Both the position numbers and the translations under genes were made by a program. DNA of 64,000 bases from Paractinoplanes ovalisporus. Its GTDB lineage: Bacteria; Actinomycetota; Actinomycetes; Mycobacteriales; Micromonosporaceae. The notes beneath the pieces were generated by a model, which had not been told where the DNA came from, ran no database searches, and was given only the letters and a program-made list of their open reading frames with translations. Position 1 is the first letter of the stretch, and every line of letters begins with the position of its first letter. Below are positions 32,340 through 41,333 of this stretch, in pieces. The DNA lies in NCBI RefSeq assembly GCF_016834655.1, contig NZ_JAENHP010000011.1, forward strand, positions 1 through 64,000. Reading direction: 5' to 3'.

Positions 32340-32651
32340 TCACGCCGTATCGGATCGCTCGGCTGCCTGCCGCATGACCTCGGCCAGGTAGCTGCCGACT
32401 TGCCGGTGGACGGTGCCGGACCCGCCCGACCAGACGTCGGGAACGTAAGCCGGGCTGGACAGCAACGCGCTGGCGCCGACAGCTCCCGCGAGCGCCCCAG
32501 CCGGGTCGTAGCCCACGATCCTGAGGCGTTCGACAACCTGCACCAGTTCCCCGAAGTCGATGATGTCGGCAGCGGCGTCCGGCTGCGGCTCGACGACAAA
32601 TTTGTACTGGTCCGGCGCCGCCACGACGTTGCTTTCGATCCCATCAGCCAC
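32340..32651 (-). CDS. Small hypothetical protein
   Basis: A ~103-aa frame from GTG 32651. The start is uncertain and no good ribosome site is visible; another in-frame GTG lies upstream at about 32672. The peptide VADGIESNVVAAPDQYKFVV..DIIDFGELVQVVERLRIVGYDPAGALAG has protein-like composition and plausible third-position bias. No domain was recognised. It is convergent with the phosphotransferase gene, 9 bases apart. Confidence 0.45.
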   Translation of the reverse strand: MADGIESNVVAAPDQYKFVVEPQPDAAADIIDFGELVQVVERLRIVGYDPAGALAGAVGASALLSSPAYVPDVWSGGSGTVHRQVGSYLAEVMRQAAERSDTA

Positions 32652-32746
32652 CGGTGCATCATGTCGATGCACACCGGCCGGAACGCACTCCGGCAGGCCG
32701 GACGTTCGGTCCGAGAAAAGCTCCGTTCGCGGCAACCAGGGCGCGT

Positions 32747-34177
32747 TCAGTCGCGGCGGTCCGCTCGGGCGTTGAGCTTGGAGTGGTGACGGCCGTAGAG
32801 GGCGTACAGGATGAGGCCGAGCAGGAACCACACGGCGAAACGCAACCACGTGACCGGGTCGAGGAACGTGATCAGCCAGATCGAGAAGACGATGCCGACC
32901 ACGGGGACGACCGGCATGAAGGGGACCTTGAAGGTGCGTGGGATCTCGGGGCGGCGGTAGCGCAGCACGATGATGGCCACGCAGACCACGACGAAGGCCA
33001 GCAGGATGCCGATGTTCGTGAGCTCGGCCGCCTCGCGGATCGGCAGGAAACCGGCGATGACGGCCGAGACGGCGCCGGCGATCCAGGTGACCCGGCTCGG
33101 CACCTTGCGGGTCGGGTGGAGCTTGCCGAACCAGGCCGGCAGCAGGCCGTCGCGGCTCATCGAGTACCAGACACGGGTCACGCCCAGCATGAAGGTGAAC
33201 ATGACCGTGAGGATGCCGATGATGGCGCCGACCGCGATGACGTCGGCCAAGCCGGAGAGGCCGACGGCGGCGAACGCCGATGAGAAGCCGCTCTCGGGGT
33301 CGATCTCCTTGTAGTTCTGCATGCCGGTCAGCACCAGCGTGGCCAGCACGTAGAGGACCATCGAGATGATCAGCGAGTAGATGATGGCCCTGGGCAGGTG
33401 GCGGCGGGCGTCCTTGGACTCCTCGGCCGCCGTGCTCATCGCGTCGTAGCCGAAGACGGCGAAGAAGACCGTGGCCGCGCCGGTGAAGGCGCCGCTCCAG
33501 CCGAACGGGAAGAACGGGTCGTAGTTCGAGCTGGTGATGTGGAAGACGCCGACCCCGACGACGAGCAGGACCACCAGCACCTTGAGGATGACGACGGCCG
33601 TTTCGGCCCGGGCCGCGGCTCGGATCCCGCGGTTGAGCAGATAGGCGATGAGCAGACAGAGCAGCACGGCGAAGAGGTCGACCACGTGTCCGTCGCCGGT
33701 GCCGGGGGCGCCCAGCATCCAGGCCGGCAGGTCGAGCCCGATCTCGCCCATCAGGAACGAGAAGTAACCGCTGATGCCGATCGCCACCACCGAGACGATC
33801 GCCGTGTATTCCAGCAGCAGGTCCCATCCGATGAACCAGGCCACGACCTCGCCGAGCACGACATAGCCGTACGTGTACGCCGATCCGGCCTTCGGGATCA
33901 TGCCGGCGAACTCGGCGTAGCTCAGGGCGGCGGCGGCGCTGGCGATGCCCGCGATCAGGAACGAGAACAGCACGGCGGGACCGGCCGTCTCGTTGGCGAC
34001 CGCCCCGGCCAGCGCGAAGATGCCGGCGCCGATGATGCCGCCGACGCCGATCGCGGTCAGTTGCCACAGGCCGAGCGACCGGTTGAGGTCGGTGTCGCGT
34101 TCGTCGGTGACGTCGTCGACCGGCTTGCGGCGGAAGATGCCGGACCCCCGGCCGAACCGTTGCGGTGAGACGGACAT
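32747..34177 (-). CDS. APC-superfamily cationic amino acid permease
   Basis: A 476-aa transporter with 12 or more membrane segments. The start at ATG 34177 has CAGGAGG upstream. The first helix region LGLWQLTAIGVGGIIGAGIFALAGAVA is the unwound substrate-binding signature of the CAT/YfnA group. AGPAVLFSFLIAGIASAAAALSYAEFAGMIPKAGSAYTYGYVVLGE, FFAVFGYDAMSTAAEESKDARRHLPRAI and the later VWYSMSRDGLLP are further family marks. It should import amino acids such as arginine, lysine or branched-chain residues by proton symport; specificity cannot be read from sequence. Confidence 0.93.
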   Translation of the reverse strand: MSVSPQRFGRGSGIFRRKPVDDVTDERDTDLNRSLGLWQLTAIGVGGIIGAGIFALAGAVANETAGPAVLFSFLIAGIASAAAALSYAEFAGMIPKAGSAYTYGYVVLGEVVAWFIGWDLLLEYTAIVSVVAIGISGYFSFLMGEIGLDLPAWMLGAPGTGDGHVVDLFAVLLCLLIAYLLNRGIRAAARAETAVVILKVLVVLLVVGVGVFHITSSNYDPFFPFGWSGAFTGAATVFFAVFGYDAMSTAAEESKDARRHLPRAIIYSLIISMVLYVLATLVLTGMQNYKEIDPESGFSSAFAAVGLSGLADVIAVGAIIGILTVMFTFMLGVTRVWYSMSRDGLLPAWFGKLHPTRKVPSRVTWIAGAVSAVIAGFLPIREAAELTNIGILLAFVVVCVAIIVLRYRRPEIPRTFKVPFMPVVPVVGIVFSIWLITFLDPVTWLRFAVWFLLGLILYALYGRHHSKLNARADRRD

Positions 34178-34252
34178 GGCGGCCTCCTGACGTGAGCGCT
34201 CCTCCCGGAGTACCACGTCAGGTCTGGTTTCGCATCTACAGAAGTAGATATC

Positions 34253-34372
34253 TCAGCCGCGGCTCAAGGCCACCGCGATGAACAGCCCGTAGAACACGAT
34301 GAACCCGGCGATGATGGCGATCGTCGTCCCGGGCCCGATCGAGTGCTCCCACTCCTCGTCATCCACAACCAC
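34253..34372 (-). CDS. Small single-pass membrane protein
   Basis: From GTG 34372 (or GTG 34366) a 37-39 aa frame reads VVVDDEEWEHSIGPGTTIAI and then IAGFIVFYGLFIAVALSRG before TGA. An acidic head followed by one 20-residue hydrophobic helix and a basic end makes a plausible tail-anchored small protein. No strong ribosome site is visible. The gene is too short for homology claims and could be spurious. Confidence 0.42.
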   Translation of the reverse strand: MVVDDEEWEHSIGPGTTIAIIAGFIVFYGLFIAVALSRG

Positions 34373-34423
34373 CCAACGATCGGCGATGCGGCAAATCAAC
34401 GGCGGTTCCCCCGTACGGGGGGG

Positions 34424-35035
34424 TCAGGGGCACAGCCGGGACGTCAGCTCGTCGGCGGCGGCCCGCCACGCACCCTCGGTCTCGTCGGTGATCTTCTCGA
34501 ACAGGGCGGGCACGCCGTCGACCCGGCGACGGTCGCCCGACCAGCGCAGCAGCGTGTTGGCGGCGTGGTAGCGCACGAGGTATTCCGGGTCGCGGACCGC
34601 GGTGGCCAGCGCCCGCACCAGGGGCGTGCTGGGCGGGAAGCCGGCCAGGGCGATCGCGGCGTCGAGCCGTACGAACTCGGAAGCGGAACCGGCCAGGACG
34701 CCCGCGATCGGGGTGGCCCAGCCCGGGTCGCGGGTCAGCGCGTAGAGCGACTCGGCCACGCGGATGCGGAACTCGTCACCGGCCCGGATCAGCGCCGTGC
34801 GCAGGATGCTGACGGCGTCGGCGGGCGCGAGACCCGCCCCGGCGAGAGCGGTGAACGACTGGGCGGCGACGGTGTCACCGGTGGCAAGGCCGGCCCGGAG
34901 CATGCGCTCGACGGCTGCGGGCTCCCGGCGCGCGGCCTCGATCAGGGCCGTGAACTGCGGCCCCTCATGCCACACGTCGTACGGATCGCCGAAGATCTCA
35001 CGCCGCCACCGCTGCCACTCCGCATCCCCGTTCAT
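34424..35035 (-). CDS. HEAT-repeat-like protein
   Basis: A 203-aa, mostly helical protein. Repeated units such as FTALAGAGLAPADAVSILRTALI, RIRVAESLYALTRDPGWATPIAGVLAG, FVRLDAAIALAGFP..PLVRALATAVRDPEYLVRYHAANTLLRW fit HEAT/Armadillo-type alpha-solenoids used for protein binding. There is no enzymatic motif. The start ATG is 35035. A GC-rich hairpin (CCCCCGTACGGGGG, about 34409-34422) follows the stop and may terminate transcription. Confidence 0.75.
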   Translation of the reverse strand: MNGDAEWQRWRREIFGDPYDVWHEGPQFTALIEAARREPAAVERMLRAGLATGDTVAAQSFTALAGAGLAPADAVSILRTALIRAGDEFRIRVAESLYALTRDPGWATPIAGVLAGSASEFVRLDAAIALAGFPPSTPLVRALATAVRDPEYLVRYHAANTLLRWSGDRRRVDGVPALFEKITDETEGAWRAAADELTSRLCP

Positions 35036-35113
35036 CGACGGACATTATTACCACGGTTAGCTGAGAGTGGTGACATCGCCACCCGAACGCTTCCCATCTG
35101 GCACAAATATGAA

Positions 35114-35147
35114 AGATCCCGGCCACCACACTCGGTGACCGGGATCT
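35114..35147 (-). terminator. Rho-independent terminator of the MFS gene
   Basis: Downstream of the minus-strand MFS stop, AGATCCCGG and CCGGGATCT form a strong stem (35139-35147 and 35114-35122) with further pairing toward an ACTC loop. It is followed in the transcript by TTTCATATTTG, a U-rich run. This is one of the few textbook terminators in the window. Confidence 0.85.
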
Positions 35148-35160
35148 CGGGCGAGGAATG

Positions 35161-36654
35161 TCAGTGCGCCATGGCGCGCGGGGCGTCGGGGTCGACGGCC
35201 AGCGGGCCGGTGCGGAACAGCAGCGCCGAGACCACGGCGCAGGCCAGGAACAGGCCGCACGACCACCAGAACACGGTGTGGTAGCTGGCCAGCGAGGCCT
35301 CGGCCATGAGGGTCGCCGACTGCGGGTGCGACGACGCGTAGTCGGCCGCGGCGGTGGCCGCGAACGAGCTCAGCACGGCCGTGCCGATCGAGCCGCCGAT
35401 CTGCTGCACCGTGTTGATCATCGCCGAGGCCACACCGGCGTCGCGGTGCTCGACCCCGCTGGTGGCGGCGTTCTGGGTGGGCGCGAACACCAGGCCCAGG
35501 CCGAGGCCGAGGATCAGCAGGCCGGGCAGCACCCCCGAGGCGTACGTGGAGTCGAGGTCGAGCCGGGTCAGGAAGGCCATGCCACCGGCCGCGATGAGCG
35601 CGCCCAGCGGGACCAGCGGGCGCGGCCCGATCTTCGGGGTCAGCATCGAACCGGCCGTGGTGGCCGAGAGCATGATGGCGCCGAGCATGGGCAGGAACGC
35701 CAGGCCGGTCTGCACCGGCGTGAAGCCGAGGTTGCCGACCAGGTAGTAGGTGAGGAACAGGAAGATGCCGAACATGCCGGCGCCGGAGATACCGATCGCG
35801 GCGTAGGAGCCACCGCGGTTGCGGTCGAGCACGACGCGCAGCGGCAGCAGCGGATTGGTGACGCGCAGCTCGATCACCACGAACGCGACCAGCATGACCA
35901 CGCCGCCGATGATCGGCAGCAGGGCGGTGGCCGAGGTCCAGCCGTCGGTCTCGACCTTGCCCAGACCGAACACGAGCCCGACCAGACCGGCCACGGCGGT
36001 GACCACGCCCGGGATGTCGATGCGGGCGCGGGAGCGGACCGGCTCGTCGTTCAGGCGCCACAGCGCGCCGGCCACGGCCAGCGCGGCGATGACGAGGTTG
36101 ACGAACAGGCACCAGCGCCAGGAGGCGTACTCGGTCAGGACGCCGCCGAGCAGCAGGCCGACCGCGCCGCCGGCGCCCGAGATGGCGCCGAAGATGCCGA
36201 ACGCCTTGCCGCGCTCGGCGGGCTCGGTGAAGGTCGTGGAGAGCAGCGAGAGGGCGGCCGGGGCAAGGGCCGCGCCGAAGGCACCCTGCAGCGCGCGGGC
36301 GACGATCAGCATCTCGAGGCCGTCGGCGGCGCCGCCGAGGGCCGAGGCCAGCGCGAAGCCGACCAGGCCGATGATGAACATGCGCTTGCGGCCGAAGAAG
36401 TCCGACAGGCGGCCGCCGAGCAGCAGCAGCGAACCGAAGGCGAGCGCGTACGCCGTGACGACCCACTGCCGGTCGGCGTCGGAGAACGCGAGATCGGCCT
36501 GGGCCGTCGGCAGTGCGATGTTCACGATGGTCGCGTCCAGCACCACCATGAGCTGGGCCATCGCGAGCACCACGAGCGCCCACCAGCGCCCGGTGGGGGC
36601 GGCCGGCGGCGGCCCGGGCATCGGTGCCGGGCGGGCCTGAGTGTCGGTGGTCAT
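35161..36654 (-). CDS. MFS drug/proton antiporter, DHA2 (EmrB/QacA) type
   Basis: A 497-aa, 14-TM transporter. The start is ATG 36654 with GGAAGG 6 bases upstream. Motif A (GGRLSDFFGRKRMF), motif D1 (VVLDATIVNIALPT) and motif C-like (GAISGAGGAVGLLLGGVLTEYASWRWCLFVN) are intact, placing it in DHA2. Members export hydrophobic drugs, dyes or natural products by proton antiport. A terminator follows the gene. No cognate TetR gene is adjacent; the 140-bp gap to the divergent gene at 36794 shows no clear operator. Confidence 0.93.
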   Translation of the reverse strand: MTTDTQARPAPMPGPPPAAPTGRWWALVVLAMAQLMVVLDATIVNIALPTAQADLAFSDADRQWVVTAYALAFGSLLLLGGRLSDFFGRKRMFIIGLVGFALASALGGAADGLEMLIVARALQGAFGAALAPAALSLLSTTFTEPAERGKAFGIFGAISGAGGAVGLLLGGVLTEYASWRWCLFVNLVIAALAVAGALWRLNDEPVRSRARIDIPGVVTAVAGLVGLVFGLGKVETDGWTSATALLPIIGGVVMLVAFVVIELRVTNPLLPLRVVLDRNRGGSYAAIGISGAGMFGIFLFLTYYLVGNLGFTPVQTGLAFLPMLGAIMLSATTAGSMLTPKIGPRPLVPLGALIAAGGMAFLTRLDLDSTYASGVLPGLLILGLGLGLVFAPTQNAATSGVEHRDAGVASAMINTVQQIGGSIGTAVLSSFAATAAADYASSHPQSATLMAEASLASYHTVFWWSCGLFLACAVVSALLFRTGPLAVDPDAPRAMAH

Positions 36655-36793
36655 CCGTAACCTTCCACGAGCGGGTTCGAGTCGTATCCCGCATCGGCAG
36701 AAGGCCGGCGTTTCATAAGGCACGTATCCAGCGAAACAACCGAACCGCAACCGTTCCGCCCGGCATCGACGGCGGTGGTTCCCGGCTGCCACT

Positions 36794-37768
36794 ATGACGG
36801 GCATGCGTCGGCCGCGGCTGCCCGGGAGCAGATACTGGTTGTCCTACCTGTATGCCGGGATCGGCGCGGTGCTGCTGCTCGGCAGCTTCCTGACGCTGTG
36901 GCCGATGCGGCACACCGAGGGGTTCGGCTCCGAGCTGCGCATCAACATCGGCGCCAACCTGTTCGACCTGGTGCTGGCCGTGCTGGTGCTGCAGCCGCTG
37001 GTGCTCTCGCTCAACCGCAACGCCGTGCGGTGGCGCAACCGCCTCGACTACCGCGAGGTGATCCGGCGCATCCGCGCCTCGGACGACCGGGTCGACATCT
37101 GGAAACACTGGACCGGGCTGCTCGAGCCGTCCTATCTGGACGACTTCACCGCCGCCGTGCGGTCGGCGCTCGACCGGGGCGTGCATTTCCGCATCATGCT
37201 CACCGACCCCTCCTGCCCCGACGCGGCCGAGCGGGCCCGGCAGGTCGCCCCGACCGACGCCGTGGCGCTCATGCGGCTCAACCTGGAACGGCTCGACGCC
37301 TTCCGGCACGCGCTGCCCGAGCGCGACCGCGAACGGTTCCAGGTGCGGATCAGCCAGATCGGGCCGGCGCACGCGTTCTACCGGGTCGACGACTGGCTCT
37401 CGTACGGGCTGTTCCGCGACCGCCGGATGAGCGAGAACCATCAGCGCGAGGTCCGCGTGCGGGGCGACGTGGGCGGGCTGGCCCTCGAGGCCTTCACCAC
37501 CCGGTGGGGCGCCGCCGGCCTGCTGGGACTGGCCGACCACTTCCGGATGCGGCTGCCCGTGCTCAACGGCGCCCCGGCCCTGCGCTATGTGACGCACGAG
37601 GGCGAGCACTGGGTCGACCTCGACACGGCCGACCTGCCGGCCGAGGTCACCGCGGCCACCCTGGCCGACGTGAGCGCCGAGACGCGCAAGGGCGTGCTGG
37701 CCCTGTGGTCCGCGAAGTACGGACCGGGCCGGCACGCCGTTCTGGTGCGCGTGACGGGCGTCAGCTGA
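36794..37768 (+). CDS. Two-TM protein with phospholipase-D-like cytoplasmic domain, unknown function
   Basis: A 324-aa protein. Two hydrophobic segments lie near residues 15-37 and 50-75, with RINIGANLFDLVLAVLVLQPLV in the second. The cytoplasmic remainder contains VDIWKHWTGLLEPSYLDDFTAAVRSALDRGVHFRIMLTDPSCPDAAERARQ. That layout recalls inactive PLD-like domains fused to membrane anchors in bacterial conflict or signalling proteins, but the catalytic HxK(x4)D is absent. No homologue was firmly recognised. Its end overlaps the convergent flavoprotein gene by 8 bases. Confidence 0.6.
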   Translation: MTGMRRPRLPGSRYWLSYLYAGIGAVLLLGSFLTLWPMRHTEGFGSELRINIGANLFDLVLAVLVLQPLVLSLNRNAVRWRNRLDYREVIRRIRASDDRVDIWKHWTGLLEPSYLDDFTAAVRSALDRGVHFRIMLTDPSCPDAAERARQVAPTDAVALMRLNLERLDAFRHALPERDRERFQVRISQIGPAHAFYRVDDWLSYGLFRDRRMSENHQREVRVRGDVGGLALEAFTTRWGAAGLLGLADHFRMRLPVLNGAPALRYVTHEGEHWVDLDTADLPAEVTAATLADVSAETRKGVLALWSAKYGPGRHAVLVRVTGVS

Positions 37769-38933
37769 CCAGCTTGCCCACGTTCTCGGGGGCGAAGAAC
37801 TCGACCGGCGAGGTGACCCCGGAGTTGAGGCGGGCGAACGCGTCCATGGCCGGCTGCTTGCCGGCGATCGCCGAGACGAGCTGGATCATCTGTTCGTCCG
37901 GCGGCTGCAGCGAGGCGATCCCCAGCGTCATCTGATAGTGCGGCATGGCCCGGGTGTCACGCCGCGTCTGATAGCCGGCCAGCGTCTCGTCCCACGGCTT
38001 GCCCCCGCCCAGCGTCTCGTCGAGCGCTTCGGCCAGGTGCTCGGCGTCGAGGAAGGCGTCGGTGATCCCCTGCGCGGTGATGAAGTCGCGGCTGTAGCCG
38101 GCGTCGCCGACCAGGGCCCACCCCGGCCCGTACGGGGTCCGGAAGTAGTTCGGCACCGACGCGCCGACGATCTTCTCCTCGCGTTTGGCGTCGCGGATGC
38201 GCTCGGCGAACGCGGGCGCCGACTCGAACATGGCCGTCAGCGTGGCCTCGACGTCGTTGCGGTGCTCGGCCAGTTCGGCGTGCGGCCATCCGCCGATGAC
38301 CAGCGTGAGGTCGTCGTTGGTGGGGCACACGGCCCAGCCCCGCCCCGGGCGGCTGTAGGCCTCGAAGGTGTCGGTCGGCAGGTTGCTCCAGTACGAGTAG
38401 TAGCCCACCGTCAGCGGCGGGTGCTCCTCATAGGTGGCCGCCTGGGTCGCCTTGGCCACCACCGAGTTGCGCCCGTCGGCGCCGATGACCACCCGGGCCC
38501 GCTCGACCTGCCCGTTGCCGCCGCGGATGCCGACGACCCGGCCGTCCTCGACGACCACCTCCTCGACGCTGAAGCCCTCACGGACCTCGGCCCCGGCCGC
38601 GGCCGCCGCGTCCACCAGGATCTTGTCGAGCAGCTGACGGCGCGGTGCGTACGCGTACGGGGAATCGGCCGTTCCCGGCGCCCCGGCCAGCGTCAGCGGT
38701 CCGAAGTCGAACGAGTAGCGCCCCACCGGCGGGCACCCGGTCGCGGTCACCTGGTCGAGCAGGCCCCACCGCTGCAACGCGGAGGCGCCCGGCGGGTGGA
38801 TGACGTGGGTGGAGACCGTGTCGCTGGGGAAGGTGGCCCGGTCGACCAGCAGCGTGCGGTAGCCCCGGCGGGCCAGCAACATGGCCAGCGGCGACCCGGC
38901 ACACCGGGCCCCGATCACAATGGCGTCGTACAT
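37761..38933 (-). CDS. FAD-dependent oxidoreductase, geranylgeranyl-reductase/PHBH type
   Basis: A 390-aa flavoprotein starting at ATG 38933 with GAGGGGG upstream. The N-terminal dinucleotide fold reads DAIVIGARCAGSPLAMLLARRGYRTLLVDR, with GxRxxGSPLA as in the geranylgeranyl-reductase-like clade. The second FAD motif is GPGWALVGDAGYSRDFITAQGITDAFLDAEHLAEAL. These enzymes hydroxylate, epoxidise or saturate hydrophobic or aromatic substrates. There is no neighbouring pathway to suggest one, so substrate is unknown. C-terminal residues vary from classical PHBH enzymes. Confidence 0.85.
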   Translation of the reverse strand: MYDAIVIGARCAGSPLAMLLARRGYRTLLVDRATFPSDTVSTHVIHPPGASALQRWGLLDQVTATGCPPVGRYSFDFGPLTLAGAPGTADSPYAYAPRRQLLDKILVDAAAAAGAEVREGFSVEEVVVEDGRVVGIRGGNGQVERARVVIGADGRNSVVAKATQAATYEEHPPLTVGYYSYWSNLPTDTFEAYSRPGRGWAVCPTNDDLTLVIGGWPHAELAEHRNDVEATLTAMFESAPAFAERIRDAKREEKIVGASVPNYFRTPYGPGWALVGDAGYSRDFITAQGITDAFLDAEHLAEALDETLGGGKPWDETLAGYQTRRDTRAMPHYQMTLGIASLQPPDEQMIQLVSAIAGKQPAMDAFARLNSGVTSPVEFFAPENVGKLVS

Positions 38934-38979
38934 GTTCCCCCTCGTCGTCGTCCCCGCCATAGTGGACGACGCCGGCCGT

Positions 38980-41277
38980 TCAGACCACCCCCGAGGAGGC
39001 TGACTCCAGGATCAGACGGGCCGCGTCCGGCTCGGGAACCGGGCGCGAATAGAAGTAGCCCTGGGCCCGTTCGCAGCCGAGCTCGCGCAGCAGGGCCACC
39101 TGTTCGGCGGTCTCGACCCCCTCGGCGATGGTGCCCAGGCGCAGGCCCGCGGCGAGGTCGACGATGGCCTTGACCAGGGTGCGCGCGGCCGGGTCGGTGT
39201 CGCCGGGCGCGGGCATGAAGGACCGGTCGATCTTGATGTGGTCGATCGGCAGATCGCGCAGGTAGGCCAGCGACGAGTAGCCGGTGCCGAAGTCGTCCAC
39301 GGCCACCTTGATGCCGTGCGAGCGCAGCATGCTCAGGTGGCCGATGGCCTGCTCGGTGACCGCGCCCTGGTCGACCAGCACGCCCTCGGTGATCTCCAGG
39401 ATCAGCGCCGGTGGGGGCAGCCCGGAGTCGCGCAGCGCGTCCAGCACCATCGCCCCGAAGTCGGGTTCGCGCAGTTGGCGCGGTGACACGTTGACCGAGA
39501 CGACCGTGCCGTGCCGGCCGTGCCACCCGGCCACCACCCGGCACGACTCGCGCAGGATCCACTCCCCGATCCCCACGATGAGGCCGCTGTCCTCGGCGAC
39601 GCCGATGAACCGGTCCGGCGGCACCATCCGCTCCCCCGGCGGCTGCCAGCGGATCAGGGCCTCGACGCCGGTGATGCGCTCGTCGGCCAGCCGGATCAGC
39701 GGCTGGAAGTGCACCAGCAGCTCGCCCTGGGTCAGCGCGCGGCCCAGCCGCTCGACCGTCTGGGCCACCTCCAGGCGCTTCTCGCGCAGCGACTGGTCGA
39801 AGACGATCAGCTGGTCGCGGCCGGCCTCCTTGGCCGCGTGCAGAGCCAGGTAGGCGTCCCGCACGATGTCGGCCGGCATCAGACCGTCCTCGAGCTCGCG
39901 CAACCCGATGCTGACCGGGGCGAACAGGTCGTTGTTCTGCACCGGCACCGCGCGGCGCATGGTCTCCAGCACGTGCTCGGCGCAGTCGCGGGCGCCGGAG
40001 AGGCTGGTGTTGCGCAGCAGCACGGCGAACTCGTCGCTGTGCAGTTTGGCCACCACACCCCGCTCGACCAGCAGCCGCAGCCGGGCCGCGACCTGCACCA
40101 GCAGCTCGTCGCCGACGGTGTCGCCGAAGCGGTCGTTGACCTCCTTGAAGCCGTCCAGGTCGAGCAGCAACAGCGCGCCCTCGTGGCCCCGGGCCAGCGC
40201 TGCGGTGAGCCGGTCATAGAGCACGGCCCGGTTGGGCAGGCCGGTGAGCACGTCGTGCTCGGAGCGGAACCGCAGCTCCTGCTGGAGCTGGGCCTCCTTG
40301 TGCAGGGCCTCCTGGACGTCGGCGGCGCGCCGGGCGGCGATCCGGTTGAGCTCGCGCATCCGCTGCACGACCAGCGCCGACGTGAGGGCGGTGGCGATGC
40401 ACGGGACCACGACGTCGAGGCTGCTCAGCTCGTTGTTGACGCCCTCGCGCAGCAGGAAGAGCCCGGTGAGCACGGGGGTGGCCACAACCGTGCCGATGTA
40501 GATGCGGGTGGTGCCCGGCCGGCCCGGGGTGGCGCCGTCCGGGGTGAGCGGCACGGTCCGGCCCATCGACGGGTGCAGGGCGGCCACCGCGAGCAGGCCG
40601 TTGCAGACGACCCAGCCGACGATGCTCACCCAGGTCGGGAAGCCGGCGCTGCTCCCGACGGTGAGGTAGGCGGTGTCGGCGGCCAGCCGGGCCAGGCACG
40701 AGGCGGAGACGAGCCGGTAGGAGAGCGCGCCGGAGTCGCTGAGCAGCAGCAGGCGGACGCCGAGCCCGAGCAGGATCAGGTCGAGGAACGGCTCGACCAG
40801 CAGGTAGGCGTGGGTGTGGATGCTGCCGGTGTCGATCAGCCGCGGGTCGACGAACAGCATCCACCAGGCAACGGCCGTGCCGCAGGTGATGATGGCGCTC
40901 TCGGTCATGCCGACCTTCGCGGCGCCCGGGCGGCGGTGGTTGGGCAGCACGGCCACGCCGGCGCACAGGATCGGGTAGGTGATGCCGTAGATGACGTTGA
41001 TGGCGGCGGCGTTGCTGGTCACCGATGAGGGCAGCGCGGTGGCCCAGATGACGTTGCCGGCCAGGGCCAGCGCCACCGAGGTGAGGATCAGCCACCAGGC
41101 GCCCGGGAAGCGTGGCCGGTGCCGGCGGACCCCGGCAACAATCGCGACAATCACCGTCACCGCGCTGGCCAGCATCAACCCGGCGAGGCCGCTGAGCGTG
41201 GAGACGGTGAACGCGCAGCCGATCTGCACCACGGTCGCGCCGAGGGCCACCCACACCGGCGCCGACCTCTTCCCCAC
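38980..41277 (-). CDS. Multi-TM degenerate-GGDEF / EAL c-di-GMP phosphodiesterase
   Basis: A 765-aa protein from GTG 41277 (TTG 41286 is an alternative). About eight membrane helices (15-300) lead to a GGDEF domain whose active-site loop reads HSDEF instead of GGDEF, in VVAKLHSDEFAVLL, so it probably no longer cyclises GTP and may bind GTP allosterically. The C-terminal EAL domain is intact, with EALIRW, ILEITEGVLVD, DDFGTGYSSLAYLRDLPIDHIKID and EGVET. A phosphodiesterase is therefore predicted. It lies next to an intact GGDEF protein (41334-42839), suggesting a synthesis/degradation pair at this locus. Confidence 0.9.
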   Translation of the reverse strand: MGKRSAPVWVALGATVVQIGCAFTVSTLSGLAGLMLASAVTVIVAIVAGVRRHRPRFPGAWWLILTSVALALAGNVIWATALPSSVTSNAAAINVIYGITYPILCAGVAVLPNHRRPGAAKVGMTESAIITCGTAVAWWMLFVDPRLIDTGSIHTHAYLLVEPFLDLILLGLGVRLLLLSDSGALSYRLVSASCLARLAADTAYLTVGSSAGFPTWVSIVGWVVCNGLLAVAALHPSMGRTVPLTPDGATPGRPGTTRIYIGTVVATPVLTGLFLLREGVNNELSSLDVVVPCIATALTSALVVQRMRELNRIAARRAADVQEALHKEAQLQQELRFRSEHDVLTGLPNRAVLYDRLTAALARGHEGALLLLDLDGFKEVNDRFGDTVGDELLVQVAARLRLLVERGVVAKLHSDEFAVLLRNTSLSGARDCAEHVLETMRRAVPVQNNDLFAPVSIGLRELEDGLMPADIVRDAYLALHAAKEAGRDQLIVFDQSLREKRLEVAQTVERLGRALTQGELLVHFQPLIRLADERITGVEALIRWQPPGERMVPPDRFIGVAEDSGLIVGIGEWILRESCRVVAGWHGRHGTVVSVNVSPRQLREPDFGAMVLDALRDSGLPPPALILEITEGVLVDQGAVTEQAIGHLSMLRSHGIKVAVDDFGTGYSSLAYLRDLPIDHIKIDRSFMPAPGDTDPAARTLVKAIVDLAAGLRLGTIAEGVETAEQVALLRELGCERAQGYFYSRPVPEPDAARLILESASSGVV

Positions 41278-41333
41278 AATTCCCAAGGTCGCACAACCCG
41301 GCCGTAGAGGTGCCCCGAACTGCGCAGATGAGG

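Noticed and set aside
34409..34422. Strong terminator after the HEAT-repeat gene
   Set aside because: CCCCCGTACGGGGG has no loop beyond its own palindrome and no U-tract, so it is not called as a separate terminator.
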